From: Gymnopus androsaceus JB14 | Taxonomy: Eukaryota; Basidiomycota; Agaricomycetes; Agaricales; Omphalotaceae | DNA length: 64,000 nt | NCBI GenBank assembly: GCA_009733575.1 | Contig: ML769429.1 | Span: forward strand, 1 to 64,000 | Direction: 5' to 3' | In this document: positions 37,061-50,055 of the stretch, piece by piece | How positions within the stretch are numbered: position 1 is the stretch's first letter | How the letters are laid out: each line of letters opens with the position of its first letter | The notes under the pieces: model-generated | What the model saw: the letters and a program-made list of their open reading frames with translations, nothing else | Databases searched by the model: none | What the model was told of the DNA's origin: nothing | Program-made: the position numbers and the translations under genes

Positions 37061-38146
37061 TCAATCATCTTCATCGAACTTGAACTTGCCCCGATAATCA
37101 GATTTAGACAGGCCATCGACAACCCCCGCAACTCGAACGGTGATATCTTTCCAACTTTCGCCTTCCTTCTCAGAGTCATGAACGGACCTGAGCGTCACAT
37201 CGATCCTATCCCCAGCCCACGGTCCACATATGATTGCATCGCTGACCTCTTCCTCACACTGCATAGATATGGACGCGTCATCAGACCAACTGATGAGCGT
37301 ATAAAGCGCCTGGATAAGCCCATGCATCCCACCTTTAAGCCTGTTCTTGATCACAAACTCCTTTTTGCTCAAGTTGCGTAGCATCCAACGATCTCCATTC
37401 GACTTTGGCTCGGGCCAGAAGTCTCTGTCTTCAATCCGAATCCATTTATCAGCCGCCAGTTGAAGGTCTAGTTTGTATAGGATGCGCGTAAAATGTCCCA
37501 ATAGGACCGTTTCTCGGAGGTGCGGGAAATCGTTGGGCGTTCTGCGGCGGAGAAATATGCGTAGGAGGCGCGGTAAAGGAGCGCGAGGTCTCGAGGTTCA
37601 GTGGGTCCATCGTCCTCCTCAAAAACCGTAGGATTTCCTAGTTTCTTATCCATCTGCTCCAAGTCGGAAGAGGTGATGAATCCGGTAGGTAGATCTTCAG
37701 CATAACCACCTAGGCAGATCAGGCGAGAGCCCGCCCAGGATTGGCGGCGTGGTTTAGTGCTGAGAGAGAGGTACCGGATGCGAGAGGTAGCTGACCACAT
37801 GATAGGGCATGTAAGGGAGAGACAGAGTACATCGACGTAGTTTGAAATCAGGTATTCGGTGATGAGGAGTAAGAGTTCGGGGGGGAGGGTTAGAATAGGG
37901 GCCAATTCGCTACACATGTATTAGATCTTTAATTTGAGAAGAGAAAAGGTTTACATACTTTGATGTGTCCAACTTCGGGCTCAAATCCAGCGTGTCGTCC
38001 TCCAGGAAAGAGGCGGGCACAACAGGGGCAATCAGAAGGGTTATGATACTGTTTTCCTCCCAGAAAAACTCCCCCATCTTTCCCATACTACCGTGACCAA
38101 TACGCTGCGCGTTATCGAGGGAGATGAACTTCCAGGACTGGCCCAT
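37061..38146 (-). pseudogene. F-box-like protein, paralog A, disrupted
   Basis: Exon 1 (37959-38146) encodes MGQSWKFISLDNAQRIGHGS... and exon 2 begins at 37909. It contains an F-box-like stretch (LTLPPELLLLITEYL...VLCLSLTCPIMWSATSRIR), then SWAGSRLICLG, AEDLPTGFITSSDLEQMD, and a C-terminal half with DRWMLRNLSKKEFVI and GPWAGDRIDVTLRSVHD. It ends in KFKFDEDD. The same protein is encoded by the two tandem genes at 48.8-51.2 kb. Around 37468-37500 the frame hits a stop (SYTN*) and resumes in another frame (LDLQLAADKWIRI), and I found no intron of the right phase, so this copy is probably broken. F-box proteins are substrate adaptors of SCF ubiquitin ligases; the C-terminal region is unrecognised. 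Confidence 0.75.
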
Positions 38147-39072
38147 GATAAAAAGGACCAAGTTAAGAGTGTGCGCGTCTATCAAATTTGACGCTTCAGG
38201 GCGCTCAACTGTTGAGCTGCTACTATGGTTTTCGCTTTGAATCTCTTTAACGTTGCAGAGCAGATAGGATCTATGTCGCTCAAGTAGCTTCTACCCCTCA
38301 AAACGTCTCCCATCAGCTCCCATCCTATCCAAAGTCACTCTTAAAAGGCACACTAGCATCGCATGACAGTATGCATATGTCACTAGTACTGCTCAAAGAT
38401 ACAAGTCTATTCTTTCTAAATCCTCCGGCTATCCACAAATATCAGGCCTTCGACGCAGTATCTCGCTCTTGGATGCTCGTTCCCCCTCTCACACATAGGA
38501 TCTAACAGCCCAGCCAGGCCCGGGTACATTGCGTATTGAACATGCGTTGTAATGGCATAACCGATCCTTTCTCTGTCAATTTCCCAAACTTTCTATGTTC
38601 GATATCATACCATAGAGTACCTCCACTCATACAAGATCATTCAAGGACACATCAAACCAACTTTCTTCTCGGATCAAGGTAAGTAATTCAGATGGAACGC
38701 ATCCATCTCACTGTCGACTACGACCTCGTACAATTCTATATCGGCCCACCTCAGAGCACATCAAAGACAGCGTGTTATCCCAATTTCGCACTATCATCGC
38801 AGTCTGAGCTCACTGATTACATTGTAAAGCAGCACCTTCTTAAAGAGAAGACAACAAAACCCTAGCCTACACCACGCCCAAACTTCTCCCAGGCACTCCA
38901 CCATGGAAAGAATAGATATTCCAAGACATCTGTGCCATAAAGGTCTCCTGGTCAGGTTCAGCGTCTTGGCCTGGCTATCCTCCTGGTTTCGGTGCATCTC
39001 TTGTGTATGCTCGAGGAGGAGCCGGGTTAATTATGGCGGACATCTGGATTTCGTTGAAAAGAAAATGAACTG
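38147..39072. other. Intergenic, no supported gene
   Basis: Non-coding sequence upstream of paralog A. Only short frames were found. Confidence 0.35.
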
Positions 39073-39350
39073 ACCGTACGATTATTGTTTATTCAAACTT
39101 TCATTCATGATTGAATGCATTGAAAGGACTGGGAAAGGAAAGGAACACAGAACTGCCGTTCTGAACAACAGAGGATGTTCGTCATCTTTTCTCGACTGAA
39201 AGACCTGGAACCGATTAGAATTAGGAGAGCCTGCTGCCTTTCATACTTCATAAATCGCAGCTGGCTACTGCAAGGCCGCTGACCGTACAACTGGCAGATC
39301 ATCCTACGCCCTCCGCGAGGGCGCATGCGTTCGAAACGATTAACCAAGAC
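39073..39350. repeat. Dispersed repeat R2, copy b
   Basis: Second copy of the repeat at 35400-35660, same orientation, with the smaller companion block at 39372-39410. The two R2 copies flank F-box paralog A. Confidence 0.65.
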
Positions 39351-39714
39351 ATAACCTCGCTGATAGGAGACATCTATGTGAGGATCGAGACGTATTTTAA
39401 GACCTGGATGTTAACTTAGTAAATTTGAAAGTCACCTCTGCTTGGCGTTGAGAACAATACCAAATTGGAGTTTAGAATGTTAGCAGGATAATTTGATGAT
39501 GAACGATCTCATACTACGCCTAGTCAACTTCATTTTCTAGAGGCTGACTTGCGATTGACAGAACGGAACCCATCCAGGTATATACAATTTTCTTTCTTTT
39601 ACTTGCACAAGAATTGAAATACATCCGAGTCCATTCAGCCTTCCAGCTCTCATCGCTGAAGACCTAACCTACATCGATCATTCATGGCTATGTCAACTAT
39701 GGCATCAAATTTTC

Positions 39715-42700
39715 CTAAACTATGGCGAACTCCGCAACTGTTCCTCCCTCTCCGTCCGCTAAGAAGCTTCCCGTTATCATCAGATTTAGGAATCGCGCCG
39801 AGATACTCGACTGCAGCGTAACGTCCGTAAGATTTCCGACTTTAATAGCCACTTCGTTTGCTGTCGCTACTGAATAAGGAGCGGAGACAGAGACGTTCCC
39901 GGCAGCGATGGTCGTCATGTTGGCGATTGAAGGTCCCGCTGCGACAACGTAGGAAATTGGAGGATCTGGTGGAGGAGAGATGTGAGTACGGCTTGCAATA
40001 GCTAAATTTGTGCTTACTAAGTCCCCAATTAAAATGCAGACCGGTAATCGTCTTCTGGGTGCTCAAGTCAACAGTCATCGTCGAAGATGCGTTAGTGTTT
40101 GGTTGCCAGGTAGTCGCTACAATGATGTTCAAAAAAAATCAATTAGGATTCGTGAACTCTTGAGATGTGGAGAGCGTACCGTTACTTCCATCGACAGCAG
40201 CGAGTGAGTATTGTCCAGCGACGATAGTAGGCTCGCTAACATTGAATCCTGTATCTCCACTGATCACGGTAGCGCATTGAGCGATGTTTCCTTCCACCAA
40301 GGTGCCATTCGTCCGTCGAGTTGGGACGGTAAGAGAATCTCCGACCCCAAGAGTGCTGAAGAGTCTTTGTTAACTTATCAAAAAGCAGCTCTAACTGGAT
40401 TGCTCACTAGTTCCCGCTCATTGCATTTGCTGTCGCGATCTCAACCGTAGCAGTCGTAGAGTTTCCCGCGCGGCGAAGAATGACTGTTTGATTTGATGAC
40501 AGCGTGATATCAAACGTACTTTCCGCCCATTTCAGCCCTTTGATTGTGTAGTTTGTAAGCTGAGGAGGCAAGCTTGGGTCAAGATATAAGGAGGTTGTGC
40601 GTGACCGATAGCCAGTAAACCCATGAGTGAAAGATCTATGCCGTACCAAATGTCAGTCTTCTTTATCACAAGCGCAAACAATTCAAGGCGCACTGCAAGA
40701 AGCCTCCATGACCAGTAAGGAACGTGAACGCGGGGTTAGTCCCTCCGTTGGTCGCAAAAATATCAGAGGTCTGCTCGGAAAATCTGAAGACGGCGTTACT
40801 ATCGAACATGCGTCCGAGAAGATTTTCACTTACTGGTAGAACGGTATGCGAAAGTAAGGCTGAGAGGCCGCTAATAAATAGGTGTAAGCAGCGCAACCAG
40901 TAGTACTGAGTTGAGAAGCGTCGATACTAGAAAAATTTTGCTGTCAGGGCCGTCTTCATTGCCATAACTGTTTGTAAACATACGAGAATATCGAGTATGT
41001 CATTCCCGCTATTAAAAAAAGTTGTGCTCAGCTCCAGCTCAAAGTTAGTTTGTATAACTTACGCCCAGATGGAGAGGTGGCCAAAGCATAGAAGTCGAGA
41101 TCTTCAGAGGCCTGGGTCGGCGTCTCGTAGTACTCGAGGGGATACGTGAGCAGCACTACATCAGCTTGCTTTACGCTAGTAGAACCGTTGAACCTAAATG
41201 CAAGATGGATGTCAAGGACTGCTTTTTTTCAAAAATCTGCAACAAACCCATCTAAAGTAATAAATGTCAATCATTAGTCTTTTTTGAAACCACTGTGACG
41301 AACCGTATTCCAAGATGATCCCCGAGCTGGGATCAGACAGGACAGTAATTTTATTTGCAATGTCGGTCCAGTTAGAGGGAACGACTACGCCGAGCACTTC
41401 TGCCAGAGCTACTGCGTTCTTGAGAATGACGGAGATTCCAGCGTTTGCTGTCGTGAAGAATAATAGATCAGTCTCTATTTGTCTTATTACACAAAGCTCA
41501 ACAGAAAGCTTACTGTAAGCTGCGTCGCTGCGAAACAGAGATCGTTAGATTACTAGCACGATCTGTAGCCCAGTTAATAAAACTCACTTTACAAAGTTAG
41601 CAAATTCGTCCTTGAAGTTGGATGAGGATATTAGGTTTTCATTTCTCCAAAGAGTGTCAATGAAGAGCTTACTGGATCAGCTGCAAAAAAAGTTCTATTA
41701 ATATCTTCTTAACCAGCACTGTACAAATGACTCACTCTCATTCAGAGTATTATATGAATCGGATGTGCCATTGTATAAAACCTGAGAAGCCCAGAAACTG
41801 GCGACACTAGAAATCACTGGCCATCCTGAGACCTCGAGCCAAGTTCGATTTTGCGTCGAAGCGTAATACTGAAATTGAGCAAGACTGAGGTCATTATTGA
41901 GGTGGTATTCACTGTAAATAGATTAAGATTAGAGGTCTCATAACTGCGAGGGAAAAAGGCTCACTAATCGAAGCACTATTAATCAGTGACAGGTTAGAAA
42001 AATCTTCTCCTGCGTGTCATCTGCCAAACGTACCGGTCCAACACCTGCAGCATGATCGTAAGTTTGTGAAAAGTGGCTGGCCGTATGTACGTACCAGTGC
42101 AATTACCAAAACGTGCTCCAGTCCAAGGATACAATGCTCCCGATCGATTGAATTCCTGAGCGTTCTCCTCCGCTGCGCCAAGTTGTCGAAACCTGTCGAA
42201 AAGTAGAGATGAGACATCTGATAAGTCCCTAGATTACAGTAACGCGAACCTGAAATTGGTGATACTCTATTGCGAGCATGAATGAGCACAGCGTGTAGAT
42301 AAAAGAAGCTATGCACACCTGGGCGTAGGATGGGAAAAGTGCAAGCAAGCCAGGAAACATCCAAGTATCAGCATCCCAGAAAATCTATTCGAGCATGAGA
42401 ACAGAGGTGTTGAGATGATAAAGCAATGCTTGCTGACCTGTCCAGCGTACGAATCCGAAGTCAGACCCGCCGGAGCAATGGAGTTGTCGCCAAGTCCCGT
42501 CGGCTCGCTTCCTTCCCGTACGTTGCTGAGGATGTGGAACAAGCTCGCTCTCGCAGCCAGCTGTAGCTCTTCATTTTCAGGAATGACTTGAAGCGAAGAA
42601 ATGTAAGCAGGTCATCGACATAGTAGGGAAAACAAACTTACTAATATCACTCTCTTGCCAAAGATTGTCCCACGCCGAGGTGTGCGATTTGAGCAAAGCA

Positions 42701-43825
42701 TCGTAGCCTGTAGCTTTTGCATGTCGTGCGGCGTGAAGAGCAGTAGTGAATTCAGTCCCGGGGAAAGCATCGGAAGAAGCGATTCCGACATATTTAATTG
42801 CTGAGATCCGTCCACTAGAAGGCGCCGAGGTCGAGTAGCACTGCGAGATCGTTGAAGCATTGGTGGAGATGTCGGAAAAGCAGCTTGACGAAAGGTTGAG
42901 ATTTGATGATGTCGGAGAAAAGGAAAAGACAGAAGTTGTGTAGGCTGTGACGTTGCTGATACCGTTGGGTTGAACAGCTGTCCAAATCGTGTCCTCAAGT
43001 ACGCCGCTATCAACAAAGGTCGTTCGCCAAGAACCGGCCCCCTAATTTTGACGGTGAGTTCGAAACCATAAAAAAAACTGAAAGTGAAGAACTCACATCT
43101 AGAACGTCGGTGATTGATATTGGAGTACCCTCAATCAGTCCATCGACATCAAGTCTGACTACGCCAACGTTTGGTAACGTCCGATGAGCAAAGAGAGTGT
43201 AACGCAAAGAGTACGAAGGGTTTGTTGCCGTCGACGGGGTCCAGTTTAATGAGGTTTCGACACGACCATCTTGGATGGATAAGGACTGAGTCCAGTTGGT
43301 AACTTGGTCTGAAGGAACTCCTGGAGCGTAGGTGGCTCCTCCAACACTGAAATAAAGCGAGCTCCAAGTCGGTAACGTCGAGATTGGCTGTTCGCCTCCT
43401 GTTTGAGCCTTTGCAAAAGATTAACCTAATTCTGTAGATACCGTGTCCAAAAACGAATGAGACTGACAAAGTTTGTTCCAGTAGTATTGACCTGTTGATC
43501 ATAGAATCCAGCTACAAGGGCTGCAGTAAACCGAGTGTCAAAAAGCGGCCAACCACTCGTCCCATCTCCTGCCGTCGCATTGATTGGCGTGATTTCAGAA
43601 TACCCGAATCCCTCTGAAACGAGCTCGTGAGGAAATTATCTCTCTTGCATAGCAAACCGCGAACTGACCGACTGGGATCCTCTGACCAATGTACCCATTT
43701 GCGACATAAGGCTGGACCGAGAAAGAAGTTCGATTGAAATTTGTCGTAGAAAGGGTGAAAGAAGTCGCATTCGCCAAAGCAGCGCCGATAGCTACTGTGG
43801 CTGCAAAGTATCGCATTCTTGGCAT
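39715..43825 (-). CDS. Acid trehalase (GH65), secreted or vacuolar
   Basis: A multi-exon gene whose protein (roughly 1,000 residues) hydrolyses trehalose to two glucoses at acid pH. The start at 43825 ([20 protein letters not shown]) gives a signal peptide. The N-terminal domain has [19 protein letters not shown]. The catalytic region has [16 protein letters not shown] and [19 protein letters not shown] short exon codes (DP)DEFANFVN, where fungal Ath1-like enzymes carry the catalytic Glu. The region after ([12 protein letters not shown]) and the C-terminal part ([24 protein letters not shown]) resemble the F5/8-type discoidin-like end of Ath1 proteins. Many N-x-S/T sites suggest glycosylation. 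The protein ends VAEFAIV. The gene appears intact. Confidence 0.85.
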
Positions 43826-45194
43826 CTTCTAAGTCAAGAGGAAGAAGGCAAGAAGAAAGGCCATTTCTGGAGATCCGAAAATTCCAACGTCATCGCACCC
43901 GTGATCGTTCCTGCCTTGTATATGAATCAAATCAGGAAGCAAAGATTTCGGTGACTTGATACCAGATCTACTTCCTCTGTGTCCAACTTGAACACCCAAT
44001 TCCTTCAGCTCTCACTTTGGATATCACAAATTTTCGACTCGGATACCAATGTCTCGTCGTAGCTCGACGGCTCACTGGAACGTCTTCAACTTTGGGGGGG
44101 GTTTTTCGCAGAGAAAGGCGAAAAACTTGCCGTCGTTGCAGCGGGAAGATCGATTTGAGACCTCGTGACGTCCGCCCATCACGGTCCCTAGAAATTCTGA
44201 TTCGGGCGCTTGTACTTTAATTTGTTTTTGCTCTCTTTGTGCTCTCTCCCGCTTGTGTAGAGCGGCAAGAGAAGAATTCAAATGAGAGCGTATGAGTGGC
44301 GTGTCTCGAAAGATTTTGGTTAAGACATTACTGTCACTGAGCCTTACTTACGTTTGCCTGTCGGGAAGACTCTCCACACCTTTATCCAGCGACCCGAACA
44401 TATTTTCCCGCCCAACGATTTTCGGCAAGTACTGTATAATCATGTTTGACTGGAACACAATGTTCGCACTGATTGTTACAGTATACTTATCATACCCTTG
44501 TTGCACAGGAGAAGCGAAATCCAGTGGCAGTCTGTTTACCAAGTTTACGCTACTTGAATACATTTGACAGCTACTAATCGGTGTCTTACAAAAGGTCGTA
44601 TCGAATGGCCCATATCACTTGAGGTTAAATAAATATCACCAACGCAGAACGGACATTAAGTCTCCGACCGAACAAAAGAACTCAGTACAATGGCCGATAT
44701 CTCCTGGCTCTAAAACAACATGGACTCTATGCTTATAAAAACAACGTATGCAGCTACCCAATCCGAGTAACTTCTCAAACCATTTGTTCGCGCAAATGCA
44801 CTGTTAATAATAGTTATTCTCTTTTGCTACTGAAATTTCTTATAAACAAGACCAAGGTATCAGTTAGTCTGGGACTCTGTAGGCACAGAAAAGCAAAGAT
44901 TTGATCGCAAAGAAAGTTACTTTGATTACATCCGACATTTTCATTTGAGAAAGGATCTCGAACAGTGCCTTCTTCGTTGGATCCGAACGAGCTTCACAAC
45001 CTCTTCCCTTGCACCTTCATTGATATCTCCGTATAACTACGCGTTACGCAAAGTCCAGGCTCCAAGTTAGACCATACATAATCATATAATCGAGCTTGAA
45101 CGGATTACTCTATAGCCTTCCATTAGTAAAACAAGAGGTAACATGCAACGAGAAAAGACAAAATTGGTACCGTAAGAGTATCCAAATATACTGC
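43826..45194. other. Intergenic, no supported gene
   Basis: Upstream of the trehalase gene. A plus-strand frame at 44292-44567 (91 codons, hydrophobic patches) and its antisense partner have no recognised motif. Confidence 0.35.
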
Positions 45195-45345
45195 ACTCAA
45201 TCATCTTCACCAAACTTGAATTTGTCCCGATGATCAGTTTTTAGCCAGCCCCTGCAACTCGAGCGGTAATGTCTTTCCAAATTTTACCTATCCCCTGTCC
45301 ACGGTTCATGTATGATTGCCAGGCTGACCTCCTCCCCGCATGACA
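45195..45345 (-). pseudogene. Relic of F-box-like gene, C-terminal end only
   Basis: On the plus strand it begins ACTCAATCATCTTCACC and runs parallel to the last 250 bp of paralog A, starting with the same stop codon and FDED end (TCATCTTC). It has a deletion of about 15 bp and loses the central part (ATTTTACCTATCCCCTGTCC joins two distant pieces). Only about 150 bp are recognisable. This is a fourth, decayed copy of the family found at 37.1, 48.8 and 50.1 kb. Confidence 0.7.
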
Positions 45346-46189
45346 GTAGTGATTATTAGACAACGACGTCAAAATATTGGCCAGATGGTCTGACAAGAAT
45401 CCAGCTGGAAGCCCTTATTGGCCAATGGCGATGAGCACAAAACAGCGATGGAGAAGCTGAGGGCAAGAATTGCCCAGAGCTGATTGTATTTCGAATCCGT
45501 AAAACTATTCCTTCTGCGGAGATTCAATTCAAATTCGACTGATGCAATGGGCGTCTAACAAGGCGCTTATTTGCTTTACAACCCCCACGTGCTACCTTTC
45601 ATGGTTTCTTCTTCGAAAGTGCATCTAAGCCGGACAATTTCTCCTTACAGGCTACACTGTACAGGAATCGTCTGCGAAGATTCTGTGAGTGCTCCTGGAA
45701 TAATAGATTACAACAAAACTTCAGCAATAGAACGACCCGACATGAAGAAACTCAACACTCATCATACACCATTATACGAGCCATGTGAATCATGTGCGCA
45801 TTCATTCTATTTTCCAAACAGTCGGGTAGCTCGAACTCCCGCCTCAGTAACATGTGGATACATTGGTTTGTATTCGAACACTTGGCCATTTGGCTGCCGA
45901 GGTCCTCAGTACGCATATTCAAGTCTGCATTGCATCCGCCTCCAACTCGCTCGTGCATGTGAGGAGTCATGATAATATTCTTCGTCAGCTGCAATGCGCG
46001 GCTCCTTTCTTTCTGAATCTCTTACCCTACTAGGACTATTCTCATATATTAACACGACCCCTGTCCACATCCCGCTGATGCAAAGCAGTCATGGCGCAAG
46101 TCGTTCCCGGCTCGGAGATCTTTTCATCCGGAACGAAAAAAAACAAGAACTTGCCATACGTTGGCAGATGACACTGACTGGGATTCGCG
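45346..46189. other. Intergenic, no supported gene
   Basis: A plus-strand frame of 133 codons at 45571-45972 contains several Cys but no recognised motif, and I do not support it as a gene. Confidence 0.3.
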
Positions 46190-46197
46190 TATAAATA
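46190..46197 (+). promoter_or_regulatory. TATA box of carboxylesterase gene
   Basis: TATAAATA 45 bp upstream of the ATG at 46235. The spacing and sequence fit a fungal core promoter. Confidence 0.55.
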
Positions 46198-46234
46198 CCC
46201 TTAAGTACCCAGCTATGGAGGCGAGGCAAGGACA

Positions 46235-48409
46235 ATGCGGTCTTTCATTTCTATCTCACTCATACTTGCTAGTACCCTCCTTAATCGACTCGGGCTAGGA
46301 GTGGTACATGCTCAATCTTCTGTGACGATCTCGACGACGTCGGGAAACCTTCGAGGTGTTGAGCAGGATGGAGGTACGAAATCCTCACTTATCTCTTTCC
46401 GTTCTGGCTGCTAATTCGGAGCCCAGTCATGTCGTTCAAAGGCATTGTACGCCCTCCGCTAATAGCCCTGCTCTAGCTGTCTAATTACTCGGCCGCTTTC
46501 ATTACAGCGATTTGCAGAAGCTCCCTCAGGTCTTCTCCGTTGGGAGCCCCCCGTCCCATTCGTCAGTAGCGCAGCACAAGACGCCACAGTTCTTAGTCCC
46601 TCATGCTTTCAACAATTTGCTTTTGCTACCGCCAATCTGACAGAACTTCTGTTTAATAATCCACAAGACCCGCCTGTGGAGAGTGAAGATTGTTTATTCT
46701 TGTTCGTTTGCTATCTTTTCTTCAATGAAAACGCATTTAATGATTTGGCGATTCTCCGCTTAGGAACGTATGGGCACCGTCACCTGCTTCGAGCACGAAG
46801 AAACCGGTGGTTTTTTGGATCTATGGCGGCTCTTTAGCATTCGGAACCGCATCTATACCGGCGTACGACGGAACTTCCATCGCCTTGAATCAAGACATCG
46901 TTGTCGTTACAATCAACTACCGTACCAATGTGTTTGGATTCCCTGGTGCACCGGATTTGCCTCTCACGGCGAACAATCTTGGGTTTTTGGATCAGGAACT
47001 CGCTCTTGAGTGGGTGAAGTTGAATATCGCCAATTTTGGGGGGGATCCCGACCAAAGTGAGTTCTGAGTATCCTGGTCAGTATCATTATACTGATTACAA
47101 AATCCCCAACACACAGTCACCATTATGGTATGTACATTTCCACTGTTAACTAGTCTTAGTTTACTCATTGGCTTCTCCATTAGGGCCAATCTGCTGGGGG
47201 CTTCTCCGTCTCAGGCATGGTCATCCGACACCCTGTCGATCCCCCGTTCAGGGCCGCAATAATCTTTTCAGGAGCTTCACCAGATACCACTCCAACTTCC
47301 GCTGCATCATTCACTTCCTTCAATAACTTCGCTAGTGCCGTAGGTTGTGGGGAGATAGCTGGCCTGTCAAGACTTGCGTGTTTGAGAGAAGTCTCAGCTG
47401 AGGATATCAGGGCGTACACGAATGGACCGTCGAGCGGCGCTTTTGAACCCGTTATTGATGAGTGAGTATCCTCTTTCAGAATGAGACTCTCACTGACTGA
47501 CGCCCACTCTCATATTAGCACAACCACCTTTGACGATAATATCCAGCGAATCCAAGCTGGAAACGCAGCTAGAGTGCCCTTGCTCGCTGGAAACATGCAG
47601 AACGACGGAACATTATTCACCGTTGGGGATACTAACCTTACTGCATTTTTGGAGGCCAGTGGTTTTACTGGGATCGATGCAAATATCACGGCGGCTGTCG
47701 TTAGATCGCTTTACCCCGGTCAAAATGATACAGATGTTATTGCGGATACGTTTAGGGATGTGGTGTTCCTTTGGTGAGAGAAACCTTGAATGATTCTGGC
47801 GTCGGCCTCATTGGATATAGTCCTACAAGCTTGTGGACTGCAGCGTTCGTCGAATCTGGTATTTCGAGCGTTTTTCGCTACGAGTACGGTCAGTATAACT
47901 TTCAGTGGGTGTATTTGCTCCTATCAGTGACTTTGTTCTCCGTAGGAGCTGTCTTCCCCGACCTTCAACTCTTTCCTAACGCCGGTGCATGGCACTCTAC
48001 TGAGCGTGAGTATGCGCTACGTTTTTACATGGTTTCAAAATCCTCTCGGTCTGATTCCTTTCCTAATCAGTTCCAGAACTTTTCGGAACCTTCAACGCCA
48101 GCACCGCTACCCCAAACGAAGTAACTCTTTCCAAAACTTTCCAAACTGCAATCGCAAACTTTATCAAAGATCCCAATGAATCTCCTGCGCCCAATTGGCC
48201 CAAATACATTCCAGGAAGTTTGACGCAAACTCTGGCTAGGTTGGCCTATAACGGGAATGTCGAGACGGATAATTTTGTTCAGGCTGTGACAAGTGACTCG
48301 CAGGTTAGTGATCATGATACATATGGCGGTGTATAAAAGCTGCTAAAACCAATGTTAATTCGTTCAGGATACTCCGTGCGTGCTTTGGGATGTGCTGTTG
48401 GATTTCTGA
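46235..48409 (+). CDS. Type B carboxylesterase/lipase, secreted
   Basis: The start at 46235 gives a signal peptide (MRSFISISLILASTLLNRLG...). An alpha/beta-hydrolase of about 530 residues follows. Landmarks: GIRFAEAPSGLLRWEPP, SEDCLFLNVWAP, then KPVVFWIYGGSLAFG (oxyanion loop), VVVTINYRTNVFGFPG and NLGFLDQELALEWVKLNIANFGGDP. The nucleophile elbow is split by an intron, VTIM|GQSAGGFSVS, with GQSAG where GESAG is most common. A catalytic acid candidate is in NMQNDGTLF (Asp), and the His is in NAGAWHSTEQLFGTF. The end is CVLWDVLLDF. The enzyme hydrolyses esters or lipids outside the cell; substrate unknown. Most introns have good borders; one near 47775-47825 is uncertain. Confidence 0.85.
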
Positions 48410-48698
48410 AAGCGGAATTAGCAAGAAAATAGTTACTTGTACATTTATTTCGATTGAGGTCAAAGCGGCGAATATCTAGTGTTGTACGCTTGATCTCGGT
48501 ATTTGTGATCCAAGATATAAAACTTTTCGCTGCATGGAGTACAGAAGTTGCGATCAACTTGTACAAATACAAGATTGCCAAATCAGTTGAGTCTATTCCT
48601 TCCAGAAACAAGCCAATACAGCACTTCATAGAGTGAAAGGATATTCGAGTCATGCTCCGAGATAAGTCAACGGAGTTGGCTTATACTACAAAAAAATC
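48410..48698. other. Spacer between esterase and F-box-like gene B
   Basis: AT-rich 3' region, no gene. Confidence 0.35.
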
Positions 48699-48710
48699 AC
48701 GCGTTTTCGG
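48699..48710 (+). promoter_or_regulatory. Shared ACGCGTTTTCGG motif, gene B
   Basis: ACGCGTTTTCGG lies about 90 bp before the ATG of F-box-like gene B. The identical 12-mer is at 50056-50067, about 70 bp before gene C. The rest of the upstream regions is less conserved, so this is a candidate regulatory site or a remnant of the duplication. Confidence 0.4.
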
Positions 48711-48799
48711 CATATCCGACGCGGTCATGTGAGCAGACAAAACTCTCATTGTCTCAACTCCTCGTCAACTCTTCTCTTTCTTCTTCGTCCACCGCAAAC

Positions 48800-49875
48800 A
48801 TGGGCTTCTATCTCATTTCCATTGACAACCTCCAAATTTCGCTAGGAGCAGATTTTGGGGAGTTCTTCTGGGACGAGGACAACGATAAAATATATCGTCT
48901 AATTGCGCCCGTCATACCATCCTCTTACCTGGAATCTGACCGGCTAGTTCAGAGGTGCTTGATCTCTATCTCTCTTTCACAGTCTCCCTTCCTAACCAAT
49001 CAATTCGTCGCTATATGATCCGCAGGATCTCAACAACGGCGACGCCTTTTCTAAACCTCCCTCCTGAACTGTTGTTCCTCGTCGCCGAATACCTAGACTA
49101 TGCAGATGTGCTCTGTCTCTCCCTCACATGCCCTAACATGTGGTCAGCTACCTCTCGCATCCGGTACATCTCTCTCAGCACTAAATTGAACCGCCGATCC
49201 TGGGCGGGCTCTCGCTTGATCTGTTTAGGTGATTATGCTGAAGATCTACCTACCGGACTCATCACCTCCTCCGACTTGGAGCAGATGGATGAGATTCTGG
49301 GACATCCTACTATCTTTGAGGAGGACGATGGGCCCACAGAGCCTCGAGACTTTGCCCTCCTCTACCGCGTCTACCAATCATATTACTCTCGCCCAGAACG
49401 GTTTCTCACGATTTGTGGCACCTCCGAGAAACGACGTTATATGAACCTCCTCTCTGAACCCAGCATTCCTCGCCGCGTTTCCCATAAATGGACTTCGCTT
49501 AATGAAAGGGATTTTATACCCAAGCCAAAGCCAGGGATGAAAGATGATCGTTGGATGTTACGGAATTTGAGTAAGAAGGAGTTTGTAATCAAGGCGCAAC
49601 TTACAGGAGGGGTGCATGGGCTACTTCAGGCCCTTTACACGCTCATTACTTGGTCTAATGACCCGGGTATTTCTATGGTGTGTGAGGAGGAGGTCAGTGA
49701 GGCAATCATACGCGGACCATGGGCTGGGGATAGGATCGATGTGACGCTCAAGTCTATTCATGACTTTGAGCAGGAAGGGGAAAGTTGGGAAGATATCACC
49801 GTTCGAGTTGCGGGGGTGGTCGATGGCCTGTCTGAATCTGATAATTGGGGCAAGTTCAAGTTTGATGAAGATTGA
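48800..49875 (+). CDS. F-box-like protein, paralog B
   Basis: Two exons (48800-48954, 49026-49875) give 334 residues: MGFYLISIDNLQISLGADFG..., then an F-box-like region (LPPELLFLVAEYLDYADVLCL), SWAGSRLICLGDYAEDLPTG and the C-terminal block DRWMLRNLSKKEFVI...GPWAGDRIDVTLKSIHDFE, ending KFKFDED. The reading frame is intact. The N-terminal block (ISIDNLQISLG..FGEFFW) precedes the F-box, which is unusual, as F-boxes are normally near the N-terminus. I do not recognise the C-terminal domain; it has no WD40 or LRR repeats. Gene C starts 259 bp downstream, and A and a relic lie at 37.1 and 45.2 kb. Confidence 0.82.
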
Positions 49876-50055
49876 CGGTAATGCAGAGTACCTACAAATG
49901 TTGTACTGAAAATTATTCAAGCTTACTAGTGGATTTGCTTCAAACTTTCCAACATAATAGGACAGGCCTGAAGTATACTTGATGATTGTATGAAATACAA
50001 AGAATCTGACCTTCAAATTCCGATTGACAAAAACAATCACGTGTCACATTGCGAC

